A stretch of DNA of 64,000 nucleotides from Apostichopus japonicus (GCF_037975245.1 NC_092580.1:1833501-1897500), one strand, 5' to 3'; positions 37,291-48,876 are shown, numbered from the stretch's first letter. Numbers and translations: made by a program. The notes: generated from the letters alone by a model not told the origin.

Positions 37291-37980
37291 GTAAGGTCAA
37301 CCTTGCTTTTATAAGCCGTAGTTAAACCTTGTATCGTTGTTCCGTCGTCGTGGTATGTGCATCAGGATTACCATGGTAACCGTCGACCACTTCCGATGAC
37401 AATCTCGTCTGCCCTTCCAAGTCCATTTCGTGAATGACTGACCTCCCTTTTAGAATAATCCGGAGAATGTGGCTTAAAGATACAACTTTTAAGGGCTTTT
37501 GTCATGCTTTATCGCTTTTAGATCTGCGTCCGTGCTAGTAGTGGTGTCGTGAGTAGTATAGTACTTTACAGCGATGGAGATAGCAATTCCATTATTGGAT
37601 ATGTCTTATGAAGTCACTCAAGGATAACTTCTTGATGTGTTGAAATAGCATTATTAGTGGAGAATAGAAAATTACTTCCATCTGACAGCATACATGTCAT
37701 ATCATAAATATGCTTAGAAATGATAAAAACGTCACTGCCGTTCCATGAATATATTAGCTGGAATGAAAACTGTACGATGAATTATAAATTTCGCTGATCT
37801 CTGTGATAACGTTGGATTAGTTTGGGTTTTTAATTATTCTGGAGGATTTATCCCTGTTTACTTTTCTCTCACTGTGTGGACATGTTTGGTTCATCTTATT
37901 TTTACCATTGAGGCTGCTTTTCAGCTCAGAGTCATGACCAAATCTCATGCGAATTGTACCAAGGTTTTTTAATTTTTTTT

Positions 37981-38017
37981 GTTGGATGGAACCATTCTAC
38001 TATGTTGTTGGTCCAGG
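37981..38017 (+). repeat. Diverged echo of the end of the 37-kb candidate exon
   Basis: GTTGGATGGAACCATTCTAC followed by TATGTTGTTGGTCCAGGT resembles the last 36 bases of the exon ending at 37290 (GTGGATGGAACCGTTCTATC...TTGGTCCAGGT), including the donor GT. The corresponding site in copy 2 is 58075-58110. This suggests an old local duplication of an exon end before the 20-kb duplication. Confidence 0.55.
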
Positions 38018-38704
38018 TTTGTAGTAATTAAAAATCAATTTATGAATAGATTTTATTATATAATTAATAAATACCATTTGGGCTAAATTTTGGAGAAATG
38101 TTACTTTTTTTGGGAAAAGGATGATACTATCATCTTGAAAATATTATATGTTGTTGTTGTTGTTGTTGTTAGCTAGGTTAAGCTAAGAGTGCAGTTGGGA
38201 AGCAAAGACAGGGAAGTAATTTTTGTTCTCAAATACCCAGATCAGAAGATTTATTTGGATATATTAAGCTACTTTGTGAGAATTCCAGTTGTTTCAAATT
38301 TGCTGCATTTTATTTGAAATTAAACAGTAATTATAATAAGGTATATTTTGAAACCTATTATGATAAAGTTTGTAGTTTGTTATCACCTCTACTAAATTTT
38401 AATTGACAAAATGAATCTCCCTGTGACAATTCAGACCCAATATCCTTACGAATATGGAAGCACTTTCCTACCAGTTTGAATCTTATTTTTAACATGTAAT
38501 TTCCGAAAAGTTAAACGTTTTTATGGGTATAGATAATCATTCATCTGATCATTTACTAATCTTTTCTTAAGTAACAGAGCTAAAGATTGTTGGAAATATT
38601 GTGATCTTAAATATTAAATTCAATGAGTAGTTCAGGGGGTGAACTTATATTCGGCATGTAACCATGGAGCTGGAAGGGATATTCCTATGACAGTGTGCCA
38701 CCTA

Positions 38705-39265
38705 GGGTGCTTTTACACTAGATCCGGATCAGATGTCAACGTTGTCAGGATCTGATCCTGACGTCAAGGTCACGGCTGTAGTGAAAAGGCCGTTCAGATC
38801 CGGATCAGATCCTCCTATTTTGATGCTGGCAGAGACCAGCATCTGTTCCGGACGTCGAGATCAATTTTGCAATGTAAACACTCCCACATCAACAGTGACT
38901 CGAGATATACAGTGACTTCATTACGTCACATGCATTCTCGCGTGAAATTCCAGTCCTGTATCATGCATGTGCTCATTTCTACGTAGATTGAGTGTATGTG
39001 GGGCCGAGCATAGCATAGTATTGTCACCCTAAGGCTATGCAACCATGACAACGAAAGTTTTAGAGTATACGTACTACGCGATCCGGGGCTGCGCATGACA
39101 CATTTCCAATCCGATTATTTGACCAACATGCGGTGAAAAGCGGGGGAGGATCAGAGTACGACTCAAGTGTAACTGCGTCCGGATCAATGCATAAGTTTAC
39201 CCCATGGAAAGATGATCGTCTGATAACATCAGGGGATCTGATCCGGATCTAGTGTAAAAGCACCC
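38705..39265. mobile_element. MITE with ~30-bp terminal inverted repeats (copy in duplication 1)
   Basis: The left end GGGTGCTTTTACACTAGATC (continuing CGGATCAGAT) is inverted at the right end (ATCCGGATCTAGTGTAAAAG, then CACCC). The 561-bp interior has no coding sequence. It carries subterminal GATCCGGATC/GGATCTGATCC repeats and a perfect hairpin, ATGCTGG-CAGAGA-CCAGCAT (38823-38842). Flanking triplets are CTA and TTA, compatible with a decayed 3-bp TWA duplication as made by PIF/Harbinger elements. The superfamily is uncertain. It is present at the same place in the second copy, so it inserted before the duplication. Confidence 0.75.
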
Positions 39266-39573
39266 TTACACCACAGAAGAAAATTATTCCACACTGTTAT
39301 ATGAAAACCCCGTCTCAGTATCTTGTTGCTATATCAAGACATGATTGATTTTACGTATTTTGACTGTGTAATTCAGTAGCTGTCTGTGATGTCATAAGGC
39401 AAAGAGTTCTTCAGAAGTTTTACTTTCCTATATTATAGTCTTGTTCTTGATTTATCCTTGAAACCTGATACATTTGGAATGTTTGCTTAGCTGTGAGGGT
39501 ACCATGTTTTTTTTTTGTAGAATATAGTAGTTTTCTCTGTAAATAAGTACGTTCATTATTATAAAGAAAAGCA

Positions 39574-39904
39574 TGTAAACTCTTTCATCTGAATAGCGCT
39601 GATGACATACAGTAGTTCACCCTGCTGTTCCCAGAAACATTCAAATCATGTCTCCGACTTAGAAAAATATCTTGGCATACAAGATGCTAGGATGTGGCTT
39701 TAACCTCCAGATGGAGAAAATGTCCAGCATTTTTATTATAAACCAATCAACTTCAGTCACTGCAATATCCCTTGAATCTATGCATCCTGCAGGTTTAATG
39801 GCAATTCCTACGTCAGTCACAAGCATATGTTCGATTGAAGGTTATACACACTTTGTTCCAAAAGTGAACTTCAAGCAAGCAGGTTCTGATGTCATTTGAA
39901 ACAC
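39574..39904. other. 331-bp block identical between the two duplication copies
   Basis: I compared this base by base with 59671-60001 and found no difference, while neighbouring duplicated DNA differs at several percent. It includes a 75-codon plus-strand open frame (39672-39899), identical in both copies. The peptide has no domain, signal or splice feature that I recognise, so I do not call it a gene. Local gene conversion, or constraint on an exon or regulatory element, could explain the identity. Confidence 0.6.
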
Positions 39905-42900
39905 ATGCATTGTTTTTCTTTATATTTTTCACCAATTTCCAATCTTGCCAATTCTCCTGATTTTACCGGCAATCTCCCAGTTTTAGGCAATCTCATTCTT
40001 ATAATGAAGTTATCTGCTTATCTCCGACTATTTCCCTAAATTGCAGTCAGAAATGGGTCAAGTATATTTTTTTTACCTGCTTCTTAGAAACGAGGTGGAA
40101 AAAGTAAAATCCACTTTTTTTTCCGGAAATAATTGTATAAAATGCCTGAGCAGTGTTCAGCTGAGGGTCAATGTTATCACTTCAATTATTATGCCATAGC
40201 CAAATGTAATTATGTCAGGCGTTGACGCATAGAACACTGTTTCTATAATACTTTTAATATTGCTGTCTTGTTTTACTGGGATTTTGCTCAGTTATCCCTA
40301 TTTGTACCCCTAGTCACCCAATTTTGGGGGATGGAATCTTATTATTGTAAATATCCCTATTTATGTGAAAGATAAATGGGCAGGACAGACTTCCACTACA
40401 GGGCCAAAATTAATTTTGATTTGTTGCCAACCTTCCCCCCCCCCCCCAAAAAAAAAAACTGCTGTTATATCTTTACCACTTAAGTGGCTAGACTAGTCAG
40501 TATAACACACAGACTATTAGTTCATTTCAAATCAGGCAAGACAAAACTCAATATGAAAAACGAGAGACTTAATATTTCCCGTAATAACATTTTCACAACC
40601 GATTACAGATCTGACTAGTACGAATGACGTTGAGTATCACCCAAGGTTAGGCAATTTCTTCGAATAAAGTGAAAAGAACATGTTTTAGTTATTAAAATTT
40701 ATACAACAATGGATTAACAGCTATTTACATTTAGAACCGTCATCAACGACACCTGAAAATAGAGCTTTGAGATTTTGTTTTGCGTAATCTGGAGCTGAGT
40801 ATCTTGAAATTTTGAGGAGCTATAAAAACATCAGTAGTAATTAATGTTTTTTATTTTTATATATATATTTTTTATTTTGATTTATTTATATTATTTTTTG
40901 GTTCTTGGGACTACAACTTATAAAGACTAAATTTCTGCATAAAGTCACCATTTAACGTAATTTCTTCTACACCCAGAATGGACCCTTTTGTGGGGATTGC
41001 CTGTTGCCTTCACGTTTGCAATATATTCCGAAACTGATTTGTTGAATTTTCACGACAAGATCGAGGCTCAGACAGGGATATGATTTGTCTGATGATTTTT
41101 AGTTTTGATGGACAGACCCGTAATTTACACTCTAAATCTTATTCGGCAAATTTGAAGGACTTGAGATTTCAAGCTGTCATATCTCGTTACCAACATACCA
41201 CTTTATAGCATATATTAACATAGTGGATATCATAGTACTGTACTACTGTATCCTAGTCCTCGGTTTATACTAACGCTTTACTTTCTACTCTGAAAGTAAA
41301 AATAAATCTAGAAGCCATCGTAGAGAGAAGAGTCATGGCAGTGAATAACTGTCAGAAATTCTCCACGCTTAAATACATGACTGAAGCTCTCTTCCAGACT
41401 CCTATATATTTATTACGTACTTGGTTTACCATTAATGAAGCAAAAAACATTTTTTTCAATGCATTTATAAGTAACCCTCGTTGAAGGGGCTTCATTTGAT
41501 TAAAGTTTCATATGAAAACATTTAAAATATGACAGCCAAAGTGCCCAAACCCTGATGTGAGGGAGCCTGATGACGTAGATGAGATCGATGATGAATTCTC
41601 AGTCTGTATGTGGAGTTTAATACAGGTCCCTGGGTAGTTCTGGCCACTAAAGGGGGTACCCAAGGCCTTAGTACTTCAAGAGCTGATGAAGTGACTGTTT
41701 CAAGTGGCAGAGATGGTCTTGAAACTGAGAGGACGGGAATATGGACCCCACAGGAGCCTTTCCTTTTTGTATGGCTTCTGGGGTCCCAAAAGGCAAACGT
41801 GTATTTCATAATAGAACACTTCCATTAGTTTAACCTTACAGAATTTTATGAGAACATTCATTTCAAAGGATTTCTGTCAAGATTTTTAAAATCTTTTTTC
41901 CACATATTTGGAAATAAGTTAACCTTAGAACTGTAGATTATTCTCTTCTTTCAATAATCATAAAAGAATGCCAGCTTATAAAGAATGGTGAAAAAGAATG
42001 CACTTTGTTTCCCGTGATCCATTTCACTCGTAAAACCAGCAAAGTTTGTTGTACTCCATTAGTCTCACCCCATTGTGTAAGAAACTGACTTATAGATACA
42101 AGTCAATGACAGTAGCAGGCCTTCTAAAAGTGTATGTAAATTCATATGATATCCAATCATCATGAAAGAATTCCTGAACCATTCAGAGGAACCTACAACC
42201 AGACCAAGGTCCACGTTTTAGATCCCACAATGCCTACATTTTTTTTTTCCCCTGAATCTTCTGAATCTTTTTTTTTCCTGAATGTGGATTTGGTCGAATT
42301 GCCAGAAAGTGGCAACTTAAAATCATATAACTTGCTTTGCCTTGAAAATTTTAGGTAGATCTGTTTGTTAAGTAGGAAATAATGTGTGCGTGATTCCTCT
42401 TCTGAGAGCTCAAGAAAAGAATTGCACAGATTTTGACAAGCCCTAAAAAATTTATCATTTTCAAAAATAATGATTATGAAGCTGTTGCCATGCATGCATC
42501 CATATAGTGTACATTGAGAACTGACGGAACACTGCTTTAAAACAGGAGTCAACCTCTGAGGAATATTAAAACATCAGGTAATATGATACATTTCTGCTTT
42601 TAATGAGAGTTTAAAACGTCAAGTGTTATTTAATATCCTGAGAAAATAATCAGTAACAGTCTGTCAGGTGCCTCGATAGTCTGGGATATCTCTCCCAAAT
42701 TGATTCTCCATTTTTTAGTGTGTTTTTTAGTTTGATGATTTTTTTTTAGCTGCCAGGGAATAATATTTTATCCGATATATATTTTTGTTATGACTTAAGC
42801 AGCATATCATATGTAAATATGAAATCATTTTGAAAATTTTGTTGGTAGAGACATTTCCAGCAAGCTGTCCCTAGGGTTCATATGTGTCTTATCTTTAAGG

Positions 42901-43582
42901 ATTGAAGGTATGAAAACTACAATCAAATTCTTGTCATTTCATGAGGAGAAGTGACAATATGGTAGTGTCTTACAGACATTATGCATTAAAGATGAAAGAT
43001 AATTCAAATTATGAGGACATATGCAACGGTTTCTTATTAAAGAGATATAGTCATGCATTAACTACAAACATGGACGTTAATGCAATTTTGTGGCATTTCG
43101 TAAGGAATTGGTCAATGCATACTGGGAGAAATATTTAGTATTAATACACTATACAAATAGAAATGAGTCAGGTTTATGTAAATTACTCCTAATGATCCAT
43201 TGGTTACTTAAAAGGATATATAGGCTATTATAACAATGATATCAACTGCAACAGTTAAAATGTTACTTAGGTTGTTGACAGGATATATTGTAGCATCCTG
43301 ACACTCAGATACCATAGTTATAGCCTCATGAAAAATTTACTCTCATTGAAATGTGTTCCTTCATTTTTCATGTATACTAAAGCCATTTGAAATTGATTTA
43401 TCTTACATAGACCTATATGAACAATTTATGAAATAGATATTATTTTAAATCAACATAATTGTGGACAAACTGCATGAGTCCATCAAACTTTTTGAGATTG
43501 AAAAAAAAGTGACCACCAATTTTGGGGAGATCATCAATTAGGAGTAAATTTTACAGAGACAACTTTTTTTGGGATGGTGATT

Positions 43583-43655
43583 GGACCTGGGGGAGGGGTA
43601 GAGACATTGGGAGGGGTGGGACCTGGGGAGGGGTGGGACCTGGGGGAGGGGTAGG
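43583..43655 (+). repeat. G-rich minisatellite, G-quadruplex-prone (copy 1)
   Basis: Repeats of GGGACCTGGGGAGGGGT-type units of about 17-18 bp with many GGG and GGGG runs on the plus strand. The corresponding tract in copy 2 (63697-63788) has more units, so the array changed length after duplication. Confidence 0.8.
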
Positions 43656-43853
43656 CCCTGATAGGTTCTTTTCATCAATATATATTAGCATAAGTAGAGA
43701 AACACCATACAATAGTTATTTTAATTAAAGCAGTATCATACAGTCCTTTTAAAAAAGACACATTAAGCCATGCCTGAATAATCTTTGACAGGTTCCCTAC
43801 ATTGATATTGTTGAGGTAGTTCCCTTCCACAGGAATAACCCAATGGTAAAGAA

Positions 43854-46297
43854 CGATCAATTTAAACAAGTCAACGAACACTAGGCATGTTTTGTAAACA
43901 AAGGTATCTATACATGGAGTTTTCATATTTTGTATTGTAGATACAGACACATGCTCGTGCAATTACGAGTGTCGGTACAAATCAAACCCAAATAATAATG
44001 TACATAGATAGAGGTTTTACCTGAAATTTATAAGTTTTCCAAGATACACACATTTGAAGTTTTGATAAATCTGGGGAAACTCATTAAATATCGTGCAATC
44101 TATGACCTAGAGTGTTGCGGTCATCAAAATTTCTTATTTTTGCCCTTAATAGGTAAACCACTAATTACAAACCCACATATATCATTTGAATAATGTGATG
44201 TTCCTCTTTTCAAAGAAGACAATAAAATATTTCCAAAAAATCGCCTTCGTCCACACCACCTGTGTTCAGTGTCCTTGAACAGAGGTTGTGAAAACAAAGG
44301 AATAAGATTACAGAAAATTAGTCAGTCACTCCGTTTACATCATCAATGTGCTTAATTAGCTGATTTTATTCATAAATGAAATAGAATTAAGAAGAGAATC
44401 GTAAAATGGTCAATCTCTGATGAAATTTGATGGGAGTTGCATCTATTTCATGGTTTATAATGCCTATGAGAGTGATTAGGACAAATGTTGTTCCTATGGG
44501 TCTGAAGACCTTTAAAAACAGTAGCTCACTGTTGGGGTGGTCCACCAGACTGAGTGTTAAGGTTTTATGGAAATTGAATGATATCAAAAGTCTTTGTAAC
44601 CCTTTGCCATTCATCGTTCCTTCCATCTGGCCCCACTTTTCCCTTAAATGACAAAAAACAACAACAAAAACATGATAACACTAAGGTTATTAGCCTGTAT
44701 ACTTAAGAAGCAATTCAGTAAATTGCTGCTGACATTTTCTACCAAGCATCATAGGTGATCAGCATGCTTAGGATATATGTCTCCCACGGGTTGGAATTAA
44801 TGAAATAAATTTAGATATAATCATTGGTAATTTGTTAACTCTTTGACAGTTAAATTGACATTAGTCGGTAAAGAGAAACGGGGAATTCCACTTGTTAAGG
44901 AGATTATGAGACAGGCAAGCGAAGATAAGTTCAATAAATGACTATAAGTTGTACATGAAAACACTCAGGTTTTATTTCATGCAACATTTGAACTGCAGTG
45001 GTTAGTTAGTACTATGGAAATGGTGACTTCTTGAATACTTAATTTTCGTTCAAAAGACCAATTCACTCCATCTACGTCAATTTATTATGTCATAAATAAT
45101 GCCAAAAGAGGAAAAATTGTTAGCAAACGTACTAATTGCTTTCCTAGTACTGCAAAAATAGCCTTTGTGGGTAAAAGTTAGAGGCCCTGACGTGGTGTCG
45201 TTCCTAGCAGGATTTTCTTCAAAGGCAAGTTCAAACGAAGGACACATTAAAACTAGACATGAGCACCTTGACTGGAGTGGAAATTTTACACCCTTCTCAT
45301 CTTTGTTCTGGTGTACGTATGTATATATGTACAGAGTTTAAGATGGTGTCATATAAACATGGTATGGATTATATGAAACAGCATACAAATGTCATGGGAT
45401 ATATGAACCAACATACAATGTCATGGATTATATGAACCAACATACAATGTCACGGCTTATATGAAATCAGGTATACTAGCAGACTGCGTGAATGAATGGA
45501 ACCATTCAAATGGGGTTGGAATAATTAGTCTTGACAAGTTACAGACTGTTCTGTCAAAAAGCAATGTCCTCTCCGACTGATTAATTTGACACCAAGTATT
45601 TTGGTCATATGAGGTCACATTGTTTCAAAACTTGGTATGCACAAGCAGACTGGCTAAATATATGATACCATTCATATGAGGTTGAGGTAACTGGTCTTGG
45701 TTTTCAATAATTAATAACTTTGTACATCCGTGACCCAGGAATCAAGCTGGTCACTTATTAAAATCTATGATTTTTTTATGATAAAAAATGTTTTGACCTT
45801 TAATCTTTCGAGTTGTACTTTCATTTCAAAAAAACATTCATACAATACAACACACCACACTATGCTAGTTAGATTCATCCCAAGCAGGAAAATGAAAAAA
45901 CTAAATTCATTGTCTGATAATTTCACGTCCTCATGACCAAATGTTAATACCACAGACACGGATAGGTCCATAAAAAATTATTAGGGGAATAAATAACTTC
46001 AGGAACCCGAACAGGAAAACGGGTACCGGTATAACAAGTTTGAGAATTAACGTGCTGTAGGGTAAAGTACAAACAAATGGAAGTGAAAGTGTGGATATAA
46101 TCATTTCTGTTATGGTTTAGTCATTTCAAGATTATTTCAACGGTGGCAATATTCATACCACAACTATACTCCTGCGTATAAGCATTTGCACGTATACTCG
46201 GATAGGAATACTATTGGAACGCTGCACTAAGGAAAAATTGCCGATTACTAGTGGCTAGTGAACTTGTTAGAGTGTATAAACTAGCATTATTACCAGT
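43854..46297. other. Region upstream of the deaminase gene
   Basis: No other gene seen. It holds a 30-bp tandem array (45361-45470) and, at about 45478-45540 and 45646-45705, two strongly diverged copies of a segment with GCAGACTG and ACCATTCAxATGxGGTTG. The gene's promoter should lie in the last few hundred bases, but I cannot identify a convincing core element. Confidence 0.5.
45361..45470. repeat. About 30-bp tandem repeat, nearly four copies
   Basis: Units of the form ATGGATTATATGAACCAACA plus TACAATGTC, with variants (ATGAAACAGCATACAAATGTC; CGGCTTATATGAAATCAGG). It lies about 0.85 kb upstream of the deaminase start codon. Confidence 0.8.
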
Positions 46298-47989
46298 ATG
46301 AAGGTGCATCAGTTACTGGTAGTGCTGTTACATGTAGCCGCCAGCTGGACCTCTGTATCTGGTATTGACAGAGCAGATCCAGCATTTCAGACATTCATGG
46401 CCAATCTGATAGAGCAATTTCAAGAGCTCGCCTCCTATGTTGGCAGGCAGCAGTTTGCTGTTGTTGTGATGATCTCTCAACAAGAATTGGCAGATTGGAA
46501 TGTGAACTATCAACCAAGTGATGCCTCCGGAAACCCGCTGATTGACTGGAGTCAACCACTTTCTCCATCTAACCAAAATCAATATGTCAACTTCATTGTT
46601 GCAGTTCCTAACCATATTGGTGAACACTCCGAGCGTCAGATTATGCCGCATCTGGGGCAGCTGCTCCAGCGTTTCCGAATTACCCATGACAACCAGAATC
46701 CTGCAGCTATCATCCTGTACACTCGGATCTGTCCTTGTCAGGACTGCACAGATGATATTATAAGTAGCTTTCAAGGACTTGATCTACCCCCACAGGTAGA
46801 ACGAGGCGTCATATACACCACTGCTGGCGATGTTCCTGGAGTTGATTCAGATTACGCCTGGACTAGGTTGACTGCATCTGCATTTGTGTTTTTTAGATTT
46901 GCAGGGACATGGGGTCATTGCAGGCCCAGACAGTTCAAACTTGGTTTGGGTGAGCTGCATGAAGTCAACGACTGTCGACCTCTACAGACTTACCTCCTGG
47001 ATAAGTTTGGAGAATCACTAGAGGGCTGTGTATCATCAACAGAATCTGGGCGGGCTACAGCTGATCTCATTAACAGATTGATGGCTTCATGCTCTTTAGA
47101 ACTGGGTAAACTGGACATATGTCTGGAAAGAAATGTAAAAGTAAGTCTCGGAAGCTACTGTGCTCATGCTAATGGAGTTGCTACTGCAGCACGGCTATCT
47201 CGGTATATGAAGCAAGTCATGCAGTCTTCAACCAACAACCTTGACCTGCACTTCGTTTCCATGCCTCTTGACCCTAGCAACCCAACACAGATCATGGACG
47301 CTATCACTTCACGAGATCAGCTCCAATCTTATGACAAAAGTGTCACCTACTCTTGCAAGGACAACCGACAAAGAGGACTGATGTGCAGTACCTTGAGAAC
47401 AAACTACTTGACTGCTGGACGAAGTATCTGTAAACAGGATTATCCATGTGATTATCGTTCGTATTCATACAGCTGGTGTTACCTCGAGACTGGAAGCTGG
47501 GATTACTGCTGTACAGAAAATTGTCTTGACGGGGGTTGCAAATCCGGCACGACTTATCAACAATGTACTGGCGATATCGGGTACGTAACAGCTGGTAATA
47601 CCGTTTGCAGAACAGATTCTCCATGTGGTCTTCATGGTTACAAATACAGCTGGTGCTATACAGACTATAGCTGGGAGTATTGTTGTACAGATAAATGTGG
47701 GTACAAAAGTTATGGTTACCAATGGTGTCATGCTGGCAACAAATGGGAATATTGTGGTCGTTATTACAATGGCCAGGGATTGTCCAATGTGAAGAAAGTT
47801 GACTGCCTGCCCGACCATCAGTGTGGGAAACATGCAGCGTATAGTTATAAGTACTGGTGCTACACTGATTCCCAGAAGAACTGGGATTATTGTTGTATAC
47901 CTGGCTGTCCGTGTGGTACTTATTTTTACTCTTACTGGTGGTGTTACACAGGAGAAAGTAAGAACCGCTGGGACTACTGCAATATTTAA
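46298..47989 (+). CDS. Secreted zinc-dependent deaminase-fold protein with C-terminal kringle-like Cys/Tyr/Trp repeats (SNAD-like)
   Basis: An intact, intronless 563-codon gene. Residues 1-22 form a signal peptide (basic start, LLVVLLHVAA core, small residues before ID), so the product is probably secreted. Residues ~95-205 carry the deaminase signature: H110-S-E112 and P146-C147-x2-C150, giving zinc ligands H110, C147 and C150 and catalytic E112. PCQDCTDDIISSF resembles the PCxxC helix of AID/APOBEC proteins. Residues 200-350 are a Cys-containing linker. Residues 363-561 hold five modules of pattern C-x(n)-Y-x-Y-x-W-C-Y-T-x(n)-W-(D/E)-Y-C; complete ones are 363-409, 423-467 and 503-537, short ones 467-486 and 539-561. 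The WCYT...WDYC core recalls the end of kringle or fibronectin type II domains, though each module is shorter. Secreted AID/APOBEC-like deaminases (SNADs) are known in metazoa and proposed to act in immunity. Substrate is unknown; an adenosine or free-base deaminase cannot be excluded. No frameshift or stop is present. Confidence 0.8.
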   Translation: MKVHQLLVVLLHVAASWTSVSGIDRADPAFQTFMANLIEQFQELASYVGRQQFAVVVMISQQELADWNVNYQPSDASGNPLIDWSQPLSPSNQNQYVNFIVAVPNHIGEHSERQIMPHLGQLLQRFRITHDNQNPAAIILYTRICPCQDCTDDIISSFQGLDLPPQVERGVIYTTAGDVPGVDSDYAWTRLTASAFVFFRFAGTWGHCRPRQFKLGLGELHEVNDCRPLQTYLLDKFGESLEGCVSSTESGRATADLINRLMASCSLELGKLDICLERNVKVSLGSYCAHANGVATAARLSRYMKQVMQSSTNNLDLHFVSMPLDPSNPTQIMDAITSRDQLQSYDKSVTYSCKDNRQRGLMCSTLRTNYLTAGRSICKQDYPCDYRSYSYSWCYLETGSWDYCCTENCLDGGCKSGTTYQQCTGDIGYVTAGNTVCRTDSPCGLHGYKYSWCYTDYSWEYCCTDKCGYKSYGYQWCHAGNKWEYCGRYYNGQGLSNVKKVDCLPDHQCGKHAAYSYKYWCYTDSQKNWDYCCIPGCPCGTYFYSYWWCYTGESKNRWDYCNI

Positions 47990-48727
47990 ATCTGCCATGT
48001 ATCATTCATCACGAAAAACTATGCTCCTTAAACTTAAAAAGTAAAATAATTACCAGTAGTTGATACATTATCCTGCTTGCCATAATTTGTGAGTATATTT
48101 CACATTTAAAACTATGCTAATTCAGATTTTTTTTGCACGCACTGTTGAGTACTAAAATAAATATTTTATACCATTTACTATCATTTCAAGTATCAAGTAC
48201 AATGTTCATTTCATTTAAGTTATTTACATATTAAGTGACAGCAACGAAAATCAGATATTTTGCATCGCACTCAATTACTGACTAGACCATTTTATTGGCA
48301 TGAGGCTCGATTGATGTGCCCTGTCGCCTATCTGGTGTTAAGTTGAACAGCGGCTTCAATACCACATTTTCTTCACACATACAGACATAAAACACTGTAT
48401 TTTAAAAACAGAATATGTTAGTTTTAAGAATCCAGCCACGAAAAATATACTACCTAATGTGAAAGAGTGGAAACTCTCTGTGAGAGTGTAGTTATTTACC
48501 ACCCTATGGAGCGGAGTTCACTCTTTAAGCTAGGATTTCATTAAATGCGGAAACGAATACTGATACGGAAACGGCAAAAATAGCTCATTGACTTTGAACA
48601 GGAGTGATTCCATCAGTATACGGAAGCGGATGCATGCGGTATCAACACATATGACGACTCTTCAACTGCATTTTCACTGATCACAAGTAAAATTCGCTTG
48701 AATTGCAGTAATAGTATTACATTATAA
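47990..48727. other. 3' region of the deaminase gene and downstream non-coding DNA
   Basis: The first ~180 bases should be the 3' untranslated region, ending near the AATAAA at 48156. The remainder to the TA tract is unremarkable; no gene seen. Confidence 0.5.
48156..48161 (+). promoter_or_regulatory. Candidate polyadenylation signal of the deaminase gene
   Basis: A canonical AATAAA lies 167 bases after the stop codon, in ACTAAAATAAATATTTTATA. It is the first full AATAAA downstream of the gene. AT-rich DNA produces such hexamers by chance, so this is positional evidence only. Confidence 0.45.
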
Positions 48728-48752
48728 TTTATATATATATATATATATATAT
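48728..48752. repeat. TA microsatellite at the left edge of the Penelope-like element
   Basis: About 12 TA units directly precede the first recognisable base of the Penelope-like element. A matching TA tract (57032-57051) follows its right end, suggesting insertion into a pre-existing TA repeat. Confidence 0.8.
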
Positions 48753-48756
48753 CTTT

Positions 48757-48876
48757 GTGTTCGGTACCCAAAATTACCTACAAATTCACGGAACTGCAAT
48801 GGGCACCAAAATGGCACCTTCGTTCGCCAATCTGTTTATGGGAAGTCTCGAAAAGGAATTTCTCGCCCAGCAGGCC
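48757..48876 (+). pseudogene. PLE reverse transcriptase, left fragment
   Basis: About 40 codons of PLE reverse transcriptase ([20 protein letters not shown], then FMGSLEKEF), cut upstream by truncation at the TA repeat and downstream by the LTR retrotransposon. The same frame continues at 55388 into the block with YIDD. The ATG used by the open frame at 48757 is incidental: native PLE proteins start far upstream. Confidence 0.85.
48872..48876. repeat. AGGCC target-site duplication of the LTR retrotransposon
   Basis: AGGCC at 48872-48876 directly precedes the left LTR, and AGGCC at 55383-55387 directly follows the right LTR. A perfect 5-bp duplication is the expected integrase footprint for Ty3/gypsy elements and fixes both outer boundaries. 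Confidence 0.95.

Larger units (their letters stand above)
37850..43853 (+). repeat. Large direct duplication, copy 1 (about 6 kb visible)
   Basis: This sequence recurs at 57938-64000 in the same orientation with an offset of 20.09-20.12 kb. Homology starts at TTATCCCTGTTTACTTTTC. Sampled stretches differ at about 5 percent (7 of 150 bases near 41600-41750), with many small indels. Both copies share the MITE at 38705, an identical 331-bp block at 39574, a C/A homopolymer tract (40435-40457) and a G-rich minisatellite. The copy-2 side is cut by the window end, so 43853 is the last alignable base and not the true end. The simplest reading is a tandem duplication with a unit of about 20.1 kb. 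A long transposon present twice is the alternative. Confidence 0.9.

Noticed and set aside
46275-46280. TATAAA just before the deaminase start codon
   Set aside because: It lies only 23 bases before the ATG. A transcription start 25-30 bases downstream would fall at or after the ATG and remove the signal peptide, so it is unlikely to be the core promoter of this gene.
46328-46774. 148-codon minus-strand frame opposite the deaminase domain
   Set aside because: Antisense to a clear coding region, without recognisable motifs.
47343-48005. 220- and 177-codon minus-strand frames opposite the Cys-rich repeats
   Set aside because: They are antisense shadows of the repeated TGT/TGG/TAC codons and show no domain or start context.
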